Positions 16,867 to 25,896 of a stretch of DNA of 64,000 bases are shown here, piece by piece. Source of the stretch: Caulobacter ginsengisoli (GTDB lineage: Bacteria; Pseudomonadota; Alphaproteobacteria; Caulobacterales; Caulobacteraceae); the NCBI RefSeq assembly GCF_030814835.1, contig NZ_JAUSVS010000003.1, positions 124,001-188,000 of the forward strand, read 5' to 3'. The position numbers were made by a program, and so were the translations under genes. The notes under the pieces are model-generated. The model had not been told where the DNA came from. It saw only the letters and a list, made by a program, of their open reading frames with translations, and searched no databases. Each line of letters starts with the position of its first letter. Position 1 is the first letter of the stretch.

Positions 16867-17528
16867 AGCCGGCTGAGGCGGTCCACCAGGTCGGCCGGGG
16901 CGGGTGCGTTGCGGTCCATGACATGGATCGGAACCCCGCCCGCCAGCTTTTCGAGCGCCGCGACGGTGTCGTCCATGGGTGGGGCGTCCAGGCTTTCGCT
17001 GAGGACGATGCCGATGGGCTCGCCGCCCGCGGCTCGCAGCGTCACGAGGGCGGTCAGGCTGTGGCTGATCGTTCCCAGGTAGGAGCCGGCGATCAGCAGG
17101 GTCGGCGCCGCCAGGGCGACCGCCAGGTCCAGCATGGTCGTCTTGTCGCTGAGCGGCGACATCACCCCGCCGGCCCCTTCGATCAGTAACCGGCCTTTGG
17201 CCGCCGCGATCCGAGCGCGGCAATGGGCGATCACCGCCTCGGCGTCGATGGGCCGGCCTTCGAGCCTTGCGGCCAGGGGCGGCGAGAGCGGGGCGGCGAA
17301 CTGCCAGGGCGAGAGATGGTTCAGCGCCTCGGGCGTGGCCTCGAGGCCGAGCGCTTCGAGCAGCACCGCCGGATCGCTGCCGGCCGGTCGGGCGGCGTCG
17401 AAGCCGCTGACCACGGGCTTGGACGCCTCGACGGCCAAGCCGCCCGCCCGCAACGCCCGGATCAGGGCGGCGGTGACATAGGTCTTGCCGACATCGGTGC
17501 CGGTTCCGGTGATGAAGATGGCGGGCAT
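16863..17528 (-). CDS. bioD: Dethiobiotin synthetase BioD
   Basis: A 221-residue ATP-dependent synthetase that closes the ureido ring of dethiobiotin from 7,8-diaminopelargonic acid and CO2. The P-loop GTGTDVGKT is at residues 8-16. The substrate lysine is in SKPVVSG, and IEGAGGVMSPLSD is the family signature. The start overlaps the bioF stop by one base, so bioF and bioD form an operon. bioA lies divergently. bioB is not in the window. Confidence 0.93.
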   Translation of the reverse strand: MPAIFITGTGTDVGKTYVTAALIRALRAGGLAVEASKPVVSGFDAARPAGSDPAVLLEALGLEATPEALNHLSPWQFAAPLSPPLAARLEGRPIDAEAVIAHCRARIAAAKGRLLIEGAGGVMSPLSDKTTMLDLAVALAAPTLLIAGSYLGTISHSLTALVTLRAAGGEPIGIVLSESLDAPPMDDTVAALEKLAGGVPIHVMDRNAPAPADLVDRLSRL

Positions 17529-18676
17529 CAGGCGGCCAGCAACGGGCGGACGGCTTCGGCGAGGCGCGCCACCTCGGCTTCGCTGTGCAGGGCGCTGAAG
17601 GCGATCCGCAGCCGCGCCGTCCCCTCGGCCACGGTCGGGGGGCGGATGGCGACGACCAGCAGGCCCTGCTCGCGCAGCCGGCGCGAGGCTGCCAGGGCGG
17701 CGTGCGAGTCGCCGATGATCACCGGGACGATGGGGCTCTGGGCCTGGGGCAGGCCCAGCGCGGCGGTGAACTGCCGGGCGCGGGCCAGCGGCCGGGCGCA
17801 GAGGGACGGGTCCTCCGCGATGATGTCCAGGGCCGCGATGGCGGCGGCGGCGCTCGCGGGCGGCAGGCCGGTGGAATAGACGAAGGTGCGGGCGCGCGAA
17901 CGCATCAGGCCGATCACCGCCCTGGAGGCGCAGAGATAGCCGCCATAGCCGCCGACCGCCTTGGAGAGGGTGCCCATCTGCAGGGGGATGGCTGCGCCGG
18001 GGAACAGGGCCGCCGAGCCGTGGCCTTCGGCCAGCACGCCCAGCCCATGGGCGTCGTCGCTGAGCAGCCAGGCGTCATGGGCGGCGCAGATCTCGGCCAG
18101 CCGGTCGAGGGGGGCCAGGTCGCCGTCCATCGAGAACACCCCGTCGGTGGCGACCAGCACGCGCCGCACGCTGCCGCGGCGCTCGGTCAGGATGTCGTCC
18201 AGGTGCTCGACGTCGTTGTGGCGCAGCCGGGTAGTCTCGGCGCCCGAGAGTTTCGACCCCGCCCACAGACAGGCGTGGGCCAGCTCGTCGATGACGATGA
18301 GATCGCCCGGCCCCACCAGGGTCGGGATGATGCCGGCGTTGGCCAGGTAGCCCGAGCCGAACACGCAGGCGTCCTCGGTCCCCTTCCAGGCGGCCAGCCG
18401 GGCTTCGAGCTGGCCCATCAGCGGGGTGTCGCCGGTCACCAGCCGCGAGGCGCCCGAGCCTGCGCCATAGGTCTCGACCGCCGCCATGGCCGCCGCCTTG
18501 ACCCGGGGGTGGTGCGAAAGGCCCAGATAATCGTTGCAGGAAAACGAGAGGAGCCGTTCGCCGCCACGCTCGACCCAGACGCCGTCGGCGCGGTGGGTGG
18601 CCTCCAGGCCGCGGCGCTGGCCGCGCGCCTCCAGACCGGCCAGACGCTCGGCCGCGAAACTTTCCAGACTGAGCAT
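17528..18676 (-). CDS. bioF: 8-amino-7-oxononanoate synthase BioF
   Basis: A 382-residue PLP enzyme condensing pimeloyl-thioester with L-alanine in biotin synthesis. PLP lysine K239 is in MGTLSKAVGGYGGY, the PLP-ring Asp/His region is SDDAHGLG (206-213), and the N-terminal FSCNDYLGLSHHP is characteristic of the family. It is the first gene of the bioFD unit and is divergent from bioA across 74 bases that must hold both promoters. Confidence 0.93.
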   Translation of the reverse strand: MLSLESFAAERLAGLEARGQRRGLEATHRADGVWVERGGERLLSFSCNDYLGLSHHPRVKAAAMAAVETYGAGSGASRLVTGDTPLMGQLEARLAAWKGTEDACVFGSGYLANAGIIPTLVGPGDLIVIDELAHACLWAGSKLSGAETTRLRHNDVEHLDDILTERRGSVRRVLVATDGVFSMDGDLAPLDRLAEICAAHDAWLLSDDAHGLGVLAEGHGSAALFPGAAIPLQMGTLSKAVGGYGGYLCASRAVIGLMRSRARTFVYSTGLPPASAAAAIAALDIIAEDPSLCARPLARARQFTAALGLPQAQSPIVPVIIGDSHAALAASRRLREQGLLVVAIRPPTVAEGTARLRIAFSALHSEAEVARLAEAVRPLLAA

Positions 18677-18750
18677 GGCCTCTCCGGTGGCGGTGCGGGC
18701 GGGGAGGGCATAGCAAGGCGCGGCGGCGCGGTAACCCCCAGGAGTATCGA

Positions 18751-19998
18751 ATGACGGATTGGCTTGAGGCGGGCGCCCGCCATGTCTGGCGGCCTTATTG
18801 CCAGATGAAGACGGCGCGGCCGCCGCTGCCGGTGGTCGCCACCCGCGGCTCGCGGCTGATCCTGGCCGACGGGACCGAGCTGGTCGACGGGCTGGCCTCC
18901 TGGTGGACCGCCTGTCACGGCTACAATCACCCCCATATCGCCGAGGCGGTTCGCACGCAGCTGGAGCGCATGCCGCACGTGATGTTCGGCGGCCTGGCCC
19001 ATGAGCCGGCCTATCGCCTGGCGGCCCGGCTGGCCGGCCTGCTGCCCGGCGAGCTCGATCACGTCTTCTTCGCCGAGTCCGGCTCGGTGGCGGTCGAGAT
19101 CGCCATGAAGATGGCCCTGCAGTACTGGATCAACCGCGGCGTCGCCGGCCGGGGCCGGTTCCTGGCCTTCCTGGGCGGCTATCACGGCGACACCCTGGCC
19201 ACGATGACGGTCTGCGATCCGGAGGAGGGCATGCACAGCCTGTTCGCCGGCGTCATGCCCAGCCAGTTGATGGCCCGCCTGCCGGTCGACGACGAGAGCT
19301 TTTCGGCGCTGGACGCCCAACTGGCCGAGCACGCAGGCGAGATCGCCGCCATCCTGGTCGAGCCCCTGGTGCAGGGCGCCGGCGGCATGCTGTTCCATGA
19401 CCCGGAGGTATTGCGCCGCCTGCGCTTCCTGGCCGACCGGCACGACGTGCTGCTGATCTTCGACGAGATCTTCACCGGCTTTGGCCGCACCGGCGAGCTG
19501 TTCGCCATGCAGGCCGCCGGGACCCCGCCCGACATCGTCACCCTCTCCAAGGCCCTGACCGGCGGGACCCTGCCGCTGTCGGCCGCTGTCGCCAGCCGCA
19601 AGGTGTTCGAGGCCTTCTGGTCGGACGATCCCGGCGCGGCCCTGATGCATGGCCCCACCTACATGGCCAACCCCCTGGCCTGCGCGGCGGCCAATGCCTC
19701 GCTCGACCTGTTCGAAACGGGCGAGTGGCGGGCCGACGTCGCGCGGGTCTCGGCCGCCCTGGCCGAGGGACTTGAGCCGTGCCGAACCAAGCCCGGCGTG
19801 GTCGACGTGCGGGTGCTGGGCGCGATCGGGGTTGTCGAGTTCGAGGGGGCTGTCGAGGTCGGCGCCCTGTGCGCAGCCTTCGCCGATCGCGGAGTCTGGG
19901 TCCGGCCGATGGGGCGGGTGGTCTATCTGACCCCGGCCTTCAACACGCCCGACGCCGACCTCGACCGGCTGACCGAGGCCTTCCGGCGGGTGCTCTAG
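18751..19998 (+). CDS. bioA: Adenosylmethionine-8-amino-7-oxononanoate aminotransferase BioA
   Basis: A 415-residue class III aminotransferase making 7,8-diaminopelargonate with S-adenosylmethionine as amino donor. It has WWTACHGYNHP near residue 51, FDEIFTGFGRTG with D248, and PLP lysine K267 in TLSKALTGGTLPLSA. CAGGAG precedes the ATG. It is divergent from bioFD, as in several Gram-negative biotin loci. The stop interleaves with that of the convergent sugar permease gene. Confidence 0.93.
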   Translation: MTDWLEAGARHVWRPYCQMKTARPPLPVVATRGSRLILADGTELVDGLASWWTACHGYNHPHIAEAVRTQLERMPHVMFGGLAHEPAYRLAARLAGLLPGELDHVFFAESGSVAVEIAMKMALQYWINRGVAGRGRFLAFLGGYHGDTLATMTVCDPEEGMHSLFAGVMPSQLMARLPVDDESFSALDAQLAEHAGEIAAILVEPLVQGAGGMLFHDPEVLRRLRFLADRHDVLLIFDEIFTGFGRTGELFAMQAAGTPPDIVTLSKALTGGTLPLSAAVASRKVFEAFWSDDPGAALMHGPTYMANPLACAAANASLDLFETGEWRADVARVSAALAEGLEPCRTKPGVVDVRVLGAIGVVEFEGAVEVGALCAAFADRGVWVRPMGRVVYLTPAFNTPDADLDRLTEAFRRVL

Positions 19999-21290
19999 CC
20001 CAGCACCTCGCCCAGGGTGGCCGGGGCGGCGGCGGAGCGGGCGGTCAGCCAGCCGTAGAAGGCGATCCAGACGTAGCAGACCACCGGCACGAACAGCGCC
20101 AGGCTGAGGCCGACATGGTCGGCCGCATAGCCGGTGGCCAGCGGCACCACCGCCCCCCCGACGATGGCCAGGCACAGGATGCCCGAGCCCTGCGGCGTCT
20201 CCTCGCCCAGCTCCTCGATGGCCAGGGTGAAGATGGTCGGGAACATGATCGAGTTGAACAGGCCGACGCTGAGGATGGTCACGGCGGCGACCATGCCGCC
20301 GGAAAGGCCCGAGACGGCGGCCAGGGTTCCGGCCCCGATCGCGCAGCCCGCCAGCACCCAGCCGGGCCTCACCCGGCGCAACACCACGAAGCCGATGAAC
20401 CGGCCGACCATGGCCAGGCCCCAGTAGACGCTGACCAGCGAGCCCGCCGTGGCGATCGGCAGGCCCAGGACCCGCGGTTCCATCAGGTAGTTGGCGATGG
20501 CGCTGCCGATCGACACCTCGGCGCCGACATAGGCGAAGATCGACACCGCCCCCAGCGCCAGGCGGGTGTTCCTGAGCAGGCGTAGCGAGGCGCTCATCGG
20601 CTGGGCCTTGGCCTCGGGCGCCCAGCGCCGCACGGCCCAGCACAGCACCGCCAGGGCGATCAGGGCCAGGGCGATGCCGAAGAAGGGCAGCTGCAGGCTT
20701 TGGGCCTCCTGCTGACGCAGGCTGGCCAGGGCCGTGGCCGACAGGGTGGCCGGATCGGGCAGGGCGACGGAATTCTTCAGGATCAGGGCCGAGCCGAAGA
20801 TCGGCCCGACCATGGTGGCCACCGAGTTGAAGGCCTGGGCCAGGGTCAGGCGGCTGTGGGACTTGGCCGGATCGCCCAGGCTGGCGGTCATCGGATTGGC
20901 GGCCACCTGCACCGTGGTCACCCCGGAGGCCAGGATGAACAGCGCCGCCAGGAACCCAGGATAGGTTCCCAGAATGGCGGCCGGGGTGAACAGCATGCAG
21001 CCCACCGCCATGACCAGCAGGCCCAGCACCACGCCGCGCAGATAGCCGATCTTGGTCAGCAGCCAGCCGGCCGGCACCGAGACGATGAAATAGGCCAGGA
21101 AGAAGCAGAACTGGGTCAGCATGACCTCGGCGTAGCTCAGCTGGAACATCGCCTTGAGCTTGGGAATTAGGGTGTCGACCAGCACCGTGCAGAAGCCGAA
21201 AGCGAAGAACAGCGACATCATCAGGCCGATCAGCTTCTTCTGATGCGCCCCGCCGATCCCGCCCGTCCGCGAACCTGTTGCTGTCTGCAC
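19995..21290 (-). CDS. FucP-like sugar MFS transporter
   Basis: A 431-residue, 12-helix permease of the FucP/GluP type. FFAFGFCTVLVDTLIPKLK in helix 1 and QVAANPMTASLG in the first half are typical of this group. GTG 21290 is chosen because GGGAG lies upstream; the longer reading to 21392 would cross the operator palindrome. It probably imports a hexose by proton symport. The perfect palindrome at 21345-21358, 55 bases upstream of the start, places it under LacI-type control with the glk and TonB receptor genes. Confidence 0.88.
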   Translation of the reverse strand: MQTATGSRTGGIGGAHQKKLIGLMMSLFFAFGFCTVLVDTLIPKLKAMFQLSYAEVMLTQFCFFLAYFIVSVPAGWLLTKIGYLRGVVLGLLVMAVGCMLFTPAAILGTYPGFLAALFILASGVTTVQVAANPMTASLGDPAKSHSRLTLAQAFNSVATMVGPIFGSALILKNSVALPDPATLSATALASLRQQEAQSLQLPFFGIALALIALAVLCWAVRRWAPEAKAQPMSASLRLLRNTRLALGAVSIFAYVGAEVSIGSAIANYLMEPRVLGLPIATAGSLVSVYWGLAMVGRFIGFVVLRRVRPGWVLAGCAIGAGTLAAVSGLSGGMVAAVTILSVGLFNSIMFPTIFTLAIEELGEETPQGSGILCLAIVGGAVVPLATGYAADHVGLSLALFVPVVCYVWIAFYGWLTARSAAAPATLGEVLG

Positions 21291-21344
21291 GACGCGTCTC
21301 CCTAGGCATCCATCTGACGTGGAATGCCGGGACCCTACGAAATC

Positions 21345-21358
21345 TGACAGCGCTGTCA
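21345..21358. promoter_or_regulatory. LacI-type operator, perfect 14-bp palindrome
   Basis: TGACAGCGCTGTCA is perfectly self-complementary with a central CG-rich core as in LacI-family operators. The same 12-bp core (GACAGCGCTGTC) recurs before glk and between the halogenase and TonB receptor genes. It would repress the FucP-like permease. Confidence 0.82.
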
Positions 21359-21378
21359 ACGATGATCTTGCTTCGAAG

Positions 21379-22626
21379 CTAACGGACCCCACGGATCGGC
21401 AGGACGATCAGCCCGCCCACGGCCGCCGAGGCGGCGGCGACCAGGAACAGGGCCCGCAGGTCGGCGCCCAGGGTCTGGACCAGCCAGACGGCCAGCAGAG
21501 GGGCCAGGACCTGGGGCAGGGCGTTGGAGAGATTGATCAGGCCCAGGTCCTTGCCCGCGTCGCGCACCGAGGGCAGCACCTGGGTGACCAGGGCCATGTC
21601 GACGGCGTAGTAGCAGCCGGCCCCGCAGCCATAGAGCACATAGGCCAGCATGGCGGTGGGCCAGCTGGGGGCCAGGGCGAAGGCGGCTATGCCGGCGGCG
21701 ATGGCCAGGGCTCCGGCGGCGACGAACACCTTGCGCCGGCCCAGCCGGTCGGAGAACAGCCCGCCCAGCAGCGACAGAATGATGTTGGCCACGGCCGAGA
21801 CGGCGGTCAGCAGGGCCAGGGCCTGTTCGGGCGGATGGCCCGGCCGCCCCAGGACCGGCCGGTCCTGCAGCAGATAGAGGGTGTAGCCCTGGGCCACCAC
21901 GAAGGCGAGAATCACCAGGAAGCGGCCCGACCAGGCCAGGGCGAAATCGCGATTGGCCAGCGGGGCGATCGACAGCGAACTCAGCCGCGCCAGCAGGCCG
22001 GGGGGATCGGAGCGCGGCTCCGCCGGGCTGTCCTTCAGGGCCAGGGCGAAGGGGATGAGGGTGATGGCCAGCACCAGGCCGATGGCCAGGAAGCGCGCGC
22101 CCTCGCCGACGATCAGCCCGCCAATCACCGAGGTGCCGACCAGGGTGCCCAGCGGATAGCCCAGGCTGAACAGGGCCGAGACCAGCCCCTTCTGGGCGTC
22201 GGGCACGCGGTCGGCCATCACCGCCAGCAGGGCGGCGAACATGAAGTTGAACCCCAGCTGGAAGACGATCACCGCCGCCACCAGGCTGATGGCGTCCTGG
22301 GCCCGATACACCAGCCAATAGGCAACCAGGGTGCCCAGGGCGCCGGCCATCAGCCAGGGCCGACGCCGGCCGAATCGCAAGGTGGTGCGGTCGCTGATCG
22401 CCCCGGCCGCCAGATTGGTCAGGGCGGCGATGATCGCCCCCCACAGGCCGACCTGGCTGAGCAGCACCGTCTTGTGGGCCGGATCGATGGCCGCCGCCTT
22501 CAGCGGCAGCAGCACCTGGAAAAGCGGCAGGAAGCTGATATAGGCCCCGACCTGGGCCAGGCTGTAGCCGGCGATGAAGGCCGGCCTGACCGGCTGGGTG
22601 GGGCGGCTGTCGGCCTCGCTCGTCAT
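21379..22626 (-). CDS. MFS transporter (sugar permease, GPH-like)
   Basis: A 415-residue, 12-helix permease. The motif-A-like loops are DRTTLRFGRRRPWLMAG between helices 2 and 3 and DRLGRRKVFV in the second half. The first is typical of the glycoside-pentoside-hexuronide and sucrose-transporter-like groups. ATG 22626 follows GGGGGA; an ATG 15 codons earlier is the alternative. It is divergent from the LacI gene at 22727 over 100 bases, so that regulator probably controls it. Substrate: a sugar or glycoside, unspecified. Confidence 0.83.
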   Translation of the reverse strand: MTSEADSRPTQPVRPAFIAGYSLAQVGAYISFLPLFQVLLPLKAAAIDPAHKTVLLSQVGLWGAIIAALTNLAAGAISDRTTLRFGRRRPWLMAGALGTLVAYWLVYRAQDAISLVAAVIVFQLGFNFMFAALLAVMADRVPDAQKGLVSALFSLGYPLGTLVGTSVIGGLIVGEGARFLAIGLVLAITLIPFALALKDSPAEPRSDPPGLLARLSSLSIAPLANRDFALAWSGRFLVILAFVVAQGYTLYLLQDRPVLGRPGHPPEQALALLTAVSAVANIILSLLGGLFSDRLGRRKVFVAAGALAIAAGIAAFALAPSWPTAMLAYVLYGCGAGCYYAVDMALVTQVLPSVRDAGKDLGLINLSNALPQVLAPLLAVWLVQTLGADLRALFLVAAASAAVGGLIVLPIRGVR

Positions 22627-22726
22627 GCAGTCCCCCAGGGCCGAGGCGAACGACCGTTTGATGCCTCGCATTTGACTTCGATAGGCTTAGGCTAGCCCGC
22701 AGATCAACGAAAGCGCGTTCGAACCC

Positions 22727-23782
22727 ATGGCGTCGGTGACGATCTATGATGTAGCCGCCCGGGCGGATGTCTCGATCAAGACCGTATCGCGGGTCATGAA
22801 CAGCGAGCCCAACGTCCGCCAGGAGACCCGCGACCGGGTGCTGGCCGCCGCCGAGGCCCTGGGCTACCACCCCAACCTGTCGGCCCGCAGCCTGGCCGGG
22901 TCGAAGTCCTTCGTCATCGCCGCCTTCGTCGATGCGGCTCTGACCATGGATCACTGGCGCAGCGAACGGGGGGCCGACTATCTCTCGCGCATCCAACTGG
23001 GGGCCACCACCGCCTGCCGCGAGGCCGGCTACCATTTCATGGTCGAGCTGATCGACCACGCCACCCCCCGGGTCCGCCAGGAGGTCGGCAACCTGCTGGC
23101 CGCCCTGCACCCCGACGGGGTCCTGCTGACGCCGCCCAGCGCCGATGACGTCGTGGTCCTGGAGCTGCTGGCCTCGACCGGCACGCCCTTCGTGCGGCTG
23201 GGACCGGAAAACGCGGCCGGCGGCGGCCTGCGTTTTCCGACCGATGACCGGGCGGCGGCCGGCAAGATGACCGAGCACCTGGTCGGGCTGGGCCACAAGA
23301 AGATCGCCATCATCCTGGGCGAGCCCCGCTACGCCGCCAGCCGGGCCCGGCGCGAGGGCTTCCTGGCGGCCATGGCCGAGCATGGCCTCAGCGTGCCGGA
23401 GACCTGGATCCAGCAGGGCGACTTCACCTTCTCCTCCGGCGTCGAGGCGGCCGAGGCGCTGCTGAGCCTGGCCGATCGTCCGACCGCCATCTTCGCCAGC
23501 AATGACGACATGGCCCTGGGGGCCATGGCCGCCATCGCCGAGGCAGGGCTTTCGACGCCCGAGGACATTTCGGTGGCCGGCTTCGACGACAGCTCGGGCG
23601 GACGGTTCAGCCGCCCGCAGCTGACCACCATGCGCCAGCCCCTGGTGGAGATGGCCGCCTTCGCCGCCAAGAGCCTGATCGAGGGCGCGGTGCCGGTCGA
23701 CTGCGACCAGGACGTGGACGCCGATCATCTGCCGGCCTCGGACCTGGTGGTGCGGCGCTCCACGGCGCCGCCGCGGGCCTGA
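22727..23782 (+). CDS. LacI-family transcriptional regulator (first copy)
   Basis: A 351-residue repressor. The N-terminal helix-turn-helix is VTIYDVAARADVSIKTVSRV with hinge helix NLSARSLAGS around residue 57. The periplasmic-binding-protein-like effector domain includes IFASNDDMALGAMAAIAEAG and SVAGFDDSSGG. It is divergent from an MFS permease gene, its likely target. Its recognition helix (VSIKTVSRV) is identical to that of the second LacI protein, so the two may share operators. No GACAGCGCTGTC copy lies at its own promoter. It converges on glk. Confidence 0.9.
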   Translation: MASVTIYDVAARADVSIKTVSRVMNSEPNVRQETRDRVLAAAEALGYHPNLSARSLAGSKSFVIAAFVDAALTMDHWRSERGADYLSRIQLGATTACREAGYHFMVELIDHATPRVRQEVGNLLAALHPDGVLLTPPSADDVVVLELLASTGTPFVRLGPENAAGGGLRFPTDDRAAAGKMTEHLVGLGHKKIAIILGEPRYAASRARREGFLAAMAEHGLSVPETWIQQGDFTFSSGVEAAEALLSLADRPTAIFASNDDMALGAMAAIAEAGLSTPEDISVAGFDDSSGGRFSRPQLTTMRQPLVEMAAFAAKSLIEGAVPVDCDQDVDADHLPASDLVVRRSTAPPRA

Positions 23783-24754
23783 TCAGGCCTCCAGCGCCAC
23801 CGGCTCCAGCGCCGCCTGGGCCGCGCCCAGCAGGGCCGCATAGGGATGCAGGATGACCTGGGTGGCGATGGCGGCGACGTAGGACTTCATGCGCCCCTTG
23901 GCCTCGAACCGGGCGCGGAAGCCGCCACTCCGCAGGCGATCCAGGATGCGCGGGGCGATGCCGCCGCCCAGATAGACCCCGCCCGTGGCGCCGAAAGTCA
24001 GGGCCAGATCGCCGGCCGCCGTCCCGTAGATGCCGCAGAACCGGTCCAGGGCCTGGACGCACAGCGGATCGCCTCCGGGGCCGGCCCGCTCGACGATCTG
24101 CTCGGGATCGAGATGGGGGACATCGACGCCGGCGATCCGGCCCAGGGCCCAGCGCAGGTTGACCAGGCCCGGCCCCGACAGCACCCGCTCGAGCGACACC
24201 CGGCCGAACCGGCCGCTCAGATGCCGCAGGATGTCCATCTCGACCTCGTCGGCGGGGGCGAAGGTGGCATGGCCGCCCTCGGTGGTCAGCACCGTGTCGC
24301 GCCGTCCCTCGCGAACCACCGCCGCGACGCCCAGGCCAGTGCCCGCGCCCATGAGGGCGGCCGCACCGCCGGCGCGGGGTCGGGCCTCGCCGATGGCCCC
24401 CAGGTCGTCTGGCCCCAGCCGGCGCAGCGACAGGGCCAGGGCCTCGTAGTCGTTGAGCAGCCGCGCCGCCGCGAACCCGCCGGCCATCAGGCCTGTTTCG
24501 CTCATCCGCCAGGCGCCGTTGGTCAGCTCGGCCCGGCCGTCGATCACCGGCCCGGCCACCGCCACCACCGCCGAGGCCGGCCGCCCGCCCGCCGGCAGAT
24601 AGTAGGCGATGGCCGCCTCCAGGCTCGGAAAGTCCTCGCAGCGGAAACTGCGCGGCCGGGTCAGGCGGGGATCAGGACCGGCCTGGTCTATCAGGGCGAA
24701 GCGCACATTGGTGCCGCCCACGTCGCCCACCAGCCGAAGGGAGGCCTGTTTCAC
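23783..24754 (-). CDS. glk: Glucokinase (ROK-independent GlcK/Glk type)
   Basis: A 323-residue hexokinase-fold enzyme phosphorylating cytoplasmic glucose. The phosphate-1 motif is LVGDVGGTNVRFAL near residue 8. AGPVIDGRAELTNGAW and LLNDYEALALSL carry the sugar-binding residues, and GAGTGLG is the adenosine-side motif. Its promoter region contains a LacI-type palindrome at 24816-24827, linking glucose phosphorylation to beta-glucoside uptake. It is downstream of the second lacI gene but separately controllable. Confidence 0.92.
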   Translation of the reverse strand: MKQASLRLVGDVGGTNVRFALIDQAGPDPRLTRPRSFRCEDFPSLEAAIAYYLPAGGRPASAVVAVAGPVIDGRAELTNGAWRMSETGLMAGGFAAARLLNDYEALALSLRRLGPDDLGAIGEARPRAGGAAALMGAGTGLGVAAVVREGRRDTVLTTEGGHATFAPADEVEMDILRHLSGRFGRVSLERVLSGPGLVNLRWALGRIAGVDVPHLDPEQIVERAGPGGDPLCVQALDRFCGIYGTAAGDLALTFGATGGVYLGGGIAPRILDRLRSGGFRARFEAKGRMKSYVAAIATQVILHPYAALLGAAQAALEPVALEA

Positions 24755-24814
24755 GGGATTTCCTCCGCCCTGCGCCGGTCCGGGTTCGGCCGTTGGCCGG
24801 TTCTAGGGTCGGCA

Positions 24815-24828
24815 AGACAGCGCTGTCA
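24815..24828. promoter_or_regulatory. LacI-type operator before glk
   Basis: The perfect 12-bp palindrome GACAGCGCTGTC sits at 24816-24827, 62 bases upstream of the glk start and just after the end of the second lacI gene. The core is identical to the sites at 21345 and 27526. Confidence 0.82.
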
Positions 24829-24835
24829 ATTGCTC

Positions 24836-25849
24836 TCAACCGCCCCGGACCGCCGAGGACTGCCGCACGACGATCTCGAAATCGAGCTGCCGCCCGCGCG
24901 CCGCGTCGCGGTCGGGGGGGGCGCCGGTCAGCAGGGCGGCGGCCACCTGGGCCATCTGGGCCACCGGCTGGCGGACCGTGGTCAGTTGCGGCCAGACCAC
25001 CTGGGCGCCGGGGGAATCGTCGAAGCCGGCCAGGCTCAACGTCCCGGGGATATCGATATGCAGCCGGTTGGCCACGGCCATGACCCCCAGGGCCATGTCG
25101 TCATTGCCGGCGAAGATGGCGGTGGGCCGGTCGGCGCTGTCCAGCAGCTGCTCGGCGCATTCCCAGCCCGAAAGGAAGGAGAAGGCCCCCTGGCGCACCC
25201 GCTCCGGCCGGACCGGCAGGCCTGCGTCGCGCATCGCCTGTTCGAAGCCCTCGCGCCGGTTGGCCGCCGCCCGGTGGTCGGCCGGGCCGGTGATGAAGGC
25301 GATGTCGCGATGGCCCAGGCCCTGCAGGTGGACGGTCATCTCATAGGCGGCGCGGCGGTCGTCCATGTAGACGAAGGGGCTGCGGCCCAGGTCGATGGTC
25401 GGGGCGATCCGCACGCAGGGCACGCCCTCGCCGGCCAGGGCGTCCAGCAGCTCGGTCCGGTCGCAGAGCGGCGGGGTCAGGATGACCCCGTCCATGCGGA
25501 CCGCCGAGAGCAGGGCCGCCACCCGCTCGCGCAGGGCCGCGCCGGTCTCTGGAAGCTGCTCGACGAGGAGGAAATAGCCGGCGTCCCGGCAGGCGCTCAT
25601 CGCCCCCTGCTCGATCTGGCTGTTATAGCCGGGGCTGGGGTTGTCGAAGAACAGCCCGACCAGATAGGAGCGCGACCCGGCCAGGGCGCGGGCCGAGGCG
25701 TTGGGCCGGTAGTTAAGCAGATCCACCGCCGCCAGCACCCGATCGCGGGTGGCTGGGCGGACATGCGGCTCGCGGTTCAGCACCCGCGACACGGTCTTGA
25801 TGGAGACGCCCGCCCGCGCGGCGACGTCGTCGATGGTGATCGCAGCCAA
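24836..25849 (-). CDS. LacI-family transcriptional regulator (second copy)
   Basis: A 337-residue repressor with helix-turn-helix ITIDDVAARAGVSIKTVSRV, hinge NASARALAGS, and an effector domain containing IFAGNDDMALGVMAVANRL and SLAGFDDSPGA. The start is a TTG, 47 bases after the halogenase gene on the same strand, so it is probably the second gene of a halogenase-lacI unit read from the operator-controlled promoter at 27.5 kb. That layout implies autoregulation. It is the best candidate to bind the GACAGCGCTGTC sites. Confidence 0.88.
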   Translation of the reverse strand: MAAITIDDVAARAGVSIKTVSRVLNREPHVRPATRDRVLAAVDLLNYRPNASARALAGSRSYLVGLFFDNPSPGYNSQIEQGAMSACRDAGYFLLVEQLPETGAALRERVAALLSAVRMDGVILTPPLCDRTELLDALAGEGVPCVRIAPTIDLGRSPFVYMDDRRAAYEMTVHLQGLGHRDIAFITGPADHRAAANRREGFEQAMRDAGLPVRPERVRQGAFSFLSGWECAEQLLDSADRPTAIFAGNDDMALGVMAVANRLHIDIPGTLSLAGFDDSPGAQVVWPQLTTVRQPVAQMAQVAAALLTGAPPDRDAARGRQLDFEIVVRQSSAVRGG

Positions 25850-25896
25850 GGATACCGCTCACAGAGACGCTGGAGGAGGGGAGGGGGACTGCCGGG

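Noticed and set aside
18436..21309. Very long open reading frames antisense to bioF, bioA and the permease gene, and similar long antisense frames elsewhere (for example 5160-6878 and 7665-9473)
   Set aside because: High GC content leaves few stop codons in shadow frames. Their translations are Arg/Gly/Pro/Gln-rich without family motifs, while the opposite strand holds well-recognised proteins.
22709..22722. Imperfect palindrome CGAAAGCGCGTTCG before the first lacI gene as its operator
   Set aside because: It is only a near-palindrome, differs from the recurrent GACAGCGCTGTC motif and has no second copy in the window.
23776..23789. Perfect 14-bp palindrome GGCCTGATCAGGCC spanning the end of lacI and glk
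   Set aside because: It arises because both convergent genes end with an Ala codon plus TGA back to back. It is too short and placed inside coding ends to claim as an operator.
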